Part shown: positions 5,131-6,994 of the stretch, piece after piece
How positions within the stretch are numbered: the first letter of the stretch is position 1
How the letters are laid out: the number at the start of each line of letters is the position of its first letter
Source of the DNA: a bacterium UBP12_UBA5184
GTDB lineage: Bacteria > Vulcanimicrobiota > Vulcanimicrobiia > Vulcanimicrobiales > Vulcanimicrobiaceae
DNA length: 6,994 bases
Direction: 5' to 3'
Assembly: GCA_002413145.1 (NCBI GenBank)
Contig: DHWK01000004.1
Coordinates: forward strand, 12,867 to 19,860
Translations under genes and position numbers: made by a program
Notes under the pieces: model-generated
Databases searched by the model: none
Seen by the model: only the letters and a program-made list of their open reading frames with translations
Told to the model about the DNA's origin: nothing

Positions 5131-6994
5131 ATGCGAATCCAAAGGACGTCAACGCTGCTCGCCGCAGTCGCCGTGCTGCTCGCGACGCCGCTCGTCGCCG
5201 GCACCGCGTGGGCGCAACAACCGCCGGCGGGGGCCGCGACCGCCGGCGCCGCTGCGCCCTCCTACGCGAAGTGGACCGAAGGCGCCGAGAAACAACCCGG
5301 CCTCTTCACACTCTGGCGCAAGGACGGCCGCGTCTACATCGAGTTGAGCAAGGAACAGCTCGGTAAAGAATACTACCTCCACGCGACCACGGCCAACGGC
5401 CTAGGCGGCTACGGCTTGCTCTCCGGCGACGATTTCCAGATGCCGGCGACGATCTTTAAATTCGTACGCACCGGTCCAAAATCCGTCGCCGTGATCGCCC
5501 CCCAGTATCGCTTTCAATCCAAGGCCGGAACTCCGATCGACAACGCGGTGAAGGCCTCGACCGCCGATTCGGTGATTGCGCTCGCGCCGATCGAAAGCGA
5601 GGACAAAGACGCCGGCGCGATCGTGATCAATCCCGCATTCATGCTGAGCGACCTGCTCGACCTCGGCCTCGCCCTTTCGGACGCCCTCGAGAAGGCCAAC
5701 CCGCTGGGAGCCTACCGGCTCGATCCGGCACGTTCGTATTTCGGCGCGAGCAAAGCCTTTCCCAAGAACGTCATGATCGAGGCCGATCAGACGTTTGCCT
5801 CGGCCAAGCCGCAAACCGTCAACACCGTCCCCGACCCGCGCAGCATCCAGTTTCGCGTGAAGTACAATCTGGCTGAAGTGCTGGCGACGCCCGGCTACAT
5901 GCCGCGGCTCGCGGACGACCGCGTCGGTTTCTGGGACGATCCAAATATCCAATTTGACCAGGACAACCGGTTCGACAACCTCCAGCACTATGTGCTGCGC
6001 TGGGACCTGCAAGCGACGGATCCGAGCAAGCCGAGTCCCGCGAAGAAGCCGCTGGTCTACACGCTGACCAACACGATTCCAGAACAATATCGGCCCGCAA
6101 TCCGGGATGCGATCCTGGAATGGAATAAGGCCTTCGCGCGCATCGGCATCTTAAACGCCGTACAAGTCGTCGATCAGTCGACTGACCCGAATTGGGATCC
6201 CGACGACATTCGCTATAACACGATCCGCTGGTTGACCGAAGCCAACGGCGGCGGCTTCGCCGAAGCGCAGATCGAGTGGGATCCGCGCACCGGCGAAATC
6301 TTCCGCGGCGGCGTCCTGATCGACGCCGACATCATGCGCTTCGGCAAGATCATCTACGGCGACCTCGTCGGCCCAACCGCCGCGCTCGACCCCGATCCGG
6401 CTTCTCCGCTCTCCCCGTCGCAGCTCGCCTCGCCGGGTCTGTGGGATCCCGCGAAAGTCAATCCCTCCGAGTGGGGTTTCGCCCCCGCGCGCAGACACGG
6501 ATTCTTCCATCGTGACGCCGGCATGCTGGCGCAGGCGCAGTACGGCAATCTGGCGCTCCAAATGTTCGGGGAGAACGTCCCGCCCAGCTACGACTACGAT
6601 TTCTTAAAAGCCATCGTGCTGCACGAAGTCGGTCACGACTTCGGCCTCGGCCACAATTTTATCGGCCACAATTCGTTTACTGCGGCGCAGCTCAAAGACA
6701 AGAATTACACCCATCGCAACGGCATCGCTTCGTCCGTCATGGAATACGCGCCGATCAATCTGTGGCCGAAAGGCTCGCAACGCGGCGACTACTTTCAAGC
6801 GACGCTCGGTTCCTACGACTATCACGTCATCCACTGGGGCTACGCGCCGATCGCCGGCGCAAAGACACCGGACGATGAGGTAGCGACCCTGGCCAAGTGG
6901 GCCTCGGCAGCGGCGGACCCGCGTTACGCGTTCGCGTCGGACGAAGACGTTTCGTACAACGGCCACGCCGTCGACCCACGCATCGCGCAAAATG
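5131..6994 (+). CDS. Secreted zinc-dependent metalloprotease, metzincin-like (DUF5117/DUF4953 type), partial
   Basis: The reading frame is open to the window edge, so 621 codons are seen and the C-terminus is missing. Residues 1-28 are a Sec signal peptide ending TAWA before QQ, followed by a Pro/Ala/Gly-rich linker (29-43). An N-terminal domain (about 45-290) includes GLFTLWRKDGRVYIEL and YYLHATTANGLGGYG. The catalytic domain starts near PLVYTLTNTIPEQYRPAIRDAI (307-328), with EWNKAFARIGI (330-340) as in this family. The zinc site is HEVGHDFGLGHN: H498, H502 and H508 as ligands, E499 as catalytic base. SSVMEYAP (534-541) supplies the metzincin Met-turn (M536). Family members are usually around 800-900 aa. 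The protein should act outside the cytoplasm on peptides or proteins. It starts two bases after the hpd stop, with GAGG (5115-5118) as a distant ribosome site, so it appears to be in the hmgA-hpd operon. The actual substrate is unknown. Confidence 0.9.
   Translation, partial: MRIQRTSTLLAAVAVLLATPLVAGTAWAQQPPAGAATAGAAAPSYAKWTEGAEKQPGLFTLWRKDGRVYIELSKEQLGKEYYLHATTANGLGGYGLLSGDDFQMPATIFKFVRTGPKSVAVIAPQYRFQSKAGTPIDNAVKASTADSVIALAPIESEDKDAGAIVINPAFMLSDLLDLGLALSDALEKANPLGAYRLDPARSYFGASKAFPKNVMIEADQTFASAKPQTVNTVPDPRSIQFRVKYNLAEVLATPGYMPRLADDRVGFWDDPNIQFDQDNRFDNLQHYVLRWDLQATDPSKPSPAKKPLVYTLTNTIPEQYRPAIRDAILEWNKAFARIGILNAVQVVDQSTDPNWDPDDIRYNTIRWLTEANGGGFAEAQIEWDPRTGEIFRGGVLIDADIMRFGKIIYGDLVGPTAALDPDPASPLSPSQLASPGLWDPAKVNPSEWGFAPARRHGFFHRDAGMLAQAQYGNLALQMFGENVPPSYDYDFLKAIVLHEVGHDFGLGHNFIGHNSFTAAQLKDKNYTHRNGIASSVMEYAPINLWPKGSQRGDYFQATLGSYDYHVIHWGYAPIAGAKTPDDEVATLAKWASAAADPRYAFASDEDVSYNGHAVDPRIAQN

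Noticed and set aside
5401..6087. Antisense open frame of 228 codons over the protease gene
   Set aside because: The protease frame is clearly coding with signal peptide and zinc motif; the antisense frame is a codon-bias artefact.

Overview
This is a bacterial, high-GC, gene-dense window with six protein-coding genes. Four are full-length genes of recognisable type or family, one is a full-length gene of unknown function, and one is open at the right edge. No rRNA, tRNA, CRISPR array, insertion sequence or phage gene is visible. The GC-rich codon use, together with the short secreted coiled-coil protein at 2105-2584, fits deep-branching soil or acid-environment lineages such as Candidatus Eremiobacterota (WPS-2). 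That placement is an impression from sequence style, not a proof. Acidobacteriota or another high-GC phylum cannot be excluded.

Left part (1-1700): a leftward gene of unknown function (21-962) and a rightward DEDDh 3'-5' exonuclease (973-1662) diverge from start codons only about 10 bases apart. The exonuclease ends in a short convergent gap (1663-1700) that holds overlapping inverted repeats.

Middle (1701-2733): a leftward two-gene unit runs first through a signal-peptide/coiled-coil protein with a perfect ribosome binding site, then, after a 2-base gap, through a small lipoprotein. Both look like cell-envelope proteins. They are separated by a 149-base divergent intergenic region from the rightward operon.

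Right part (2734-6994): a rightward, tightly packed operon carries homogentisate 1,2-dioxygenase (hmgA), 4-hydroxyphenylpyruvate dioxygenase (hpd) and a large secreted zinc metalloprotease of the metzincin type, which is cut by the window edge. Hpd converts 4-hydroxyphenylpyruvate (from tyrosine transamination) to homogentisate, and HmgA opens the homogentisate ring to maleylacetoacetate. These are two consecutive steps of tyrosine catabolism. The last two enzymes of that route (maleylacetoacetate isomerase and fumarylacetoacetase) are not in the window. The metalloprotease starts 2 bases after the hpd stop, so an exported protease is apparently co-transcribed with a cytoplasmic tyrosine pathway, perhaps coupling peptide breakdown to amino-acid use.

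I found no clear evidence for a wholly new defence or mobile system. The most worthwhile points are the unknown conserved protein, the protease-tyrosine operon, the envelope protein pair and a possible 28-codon leader ORF between hmgA and hpd.
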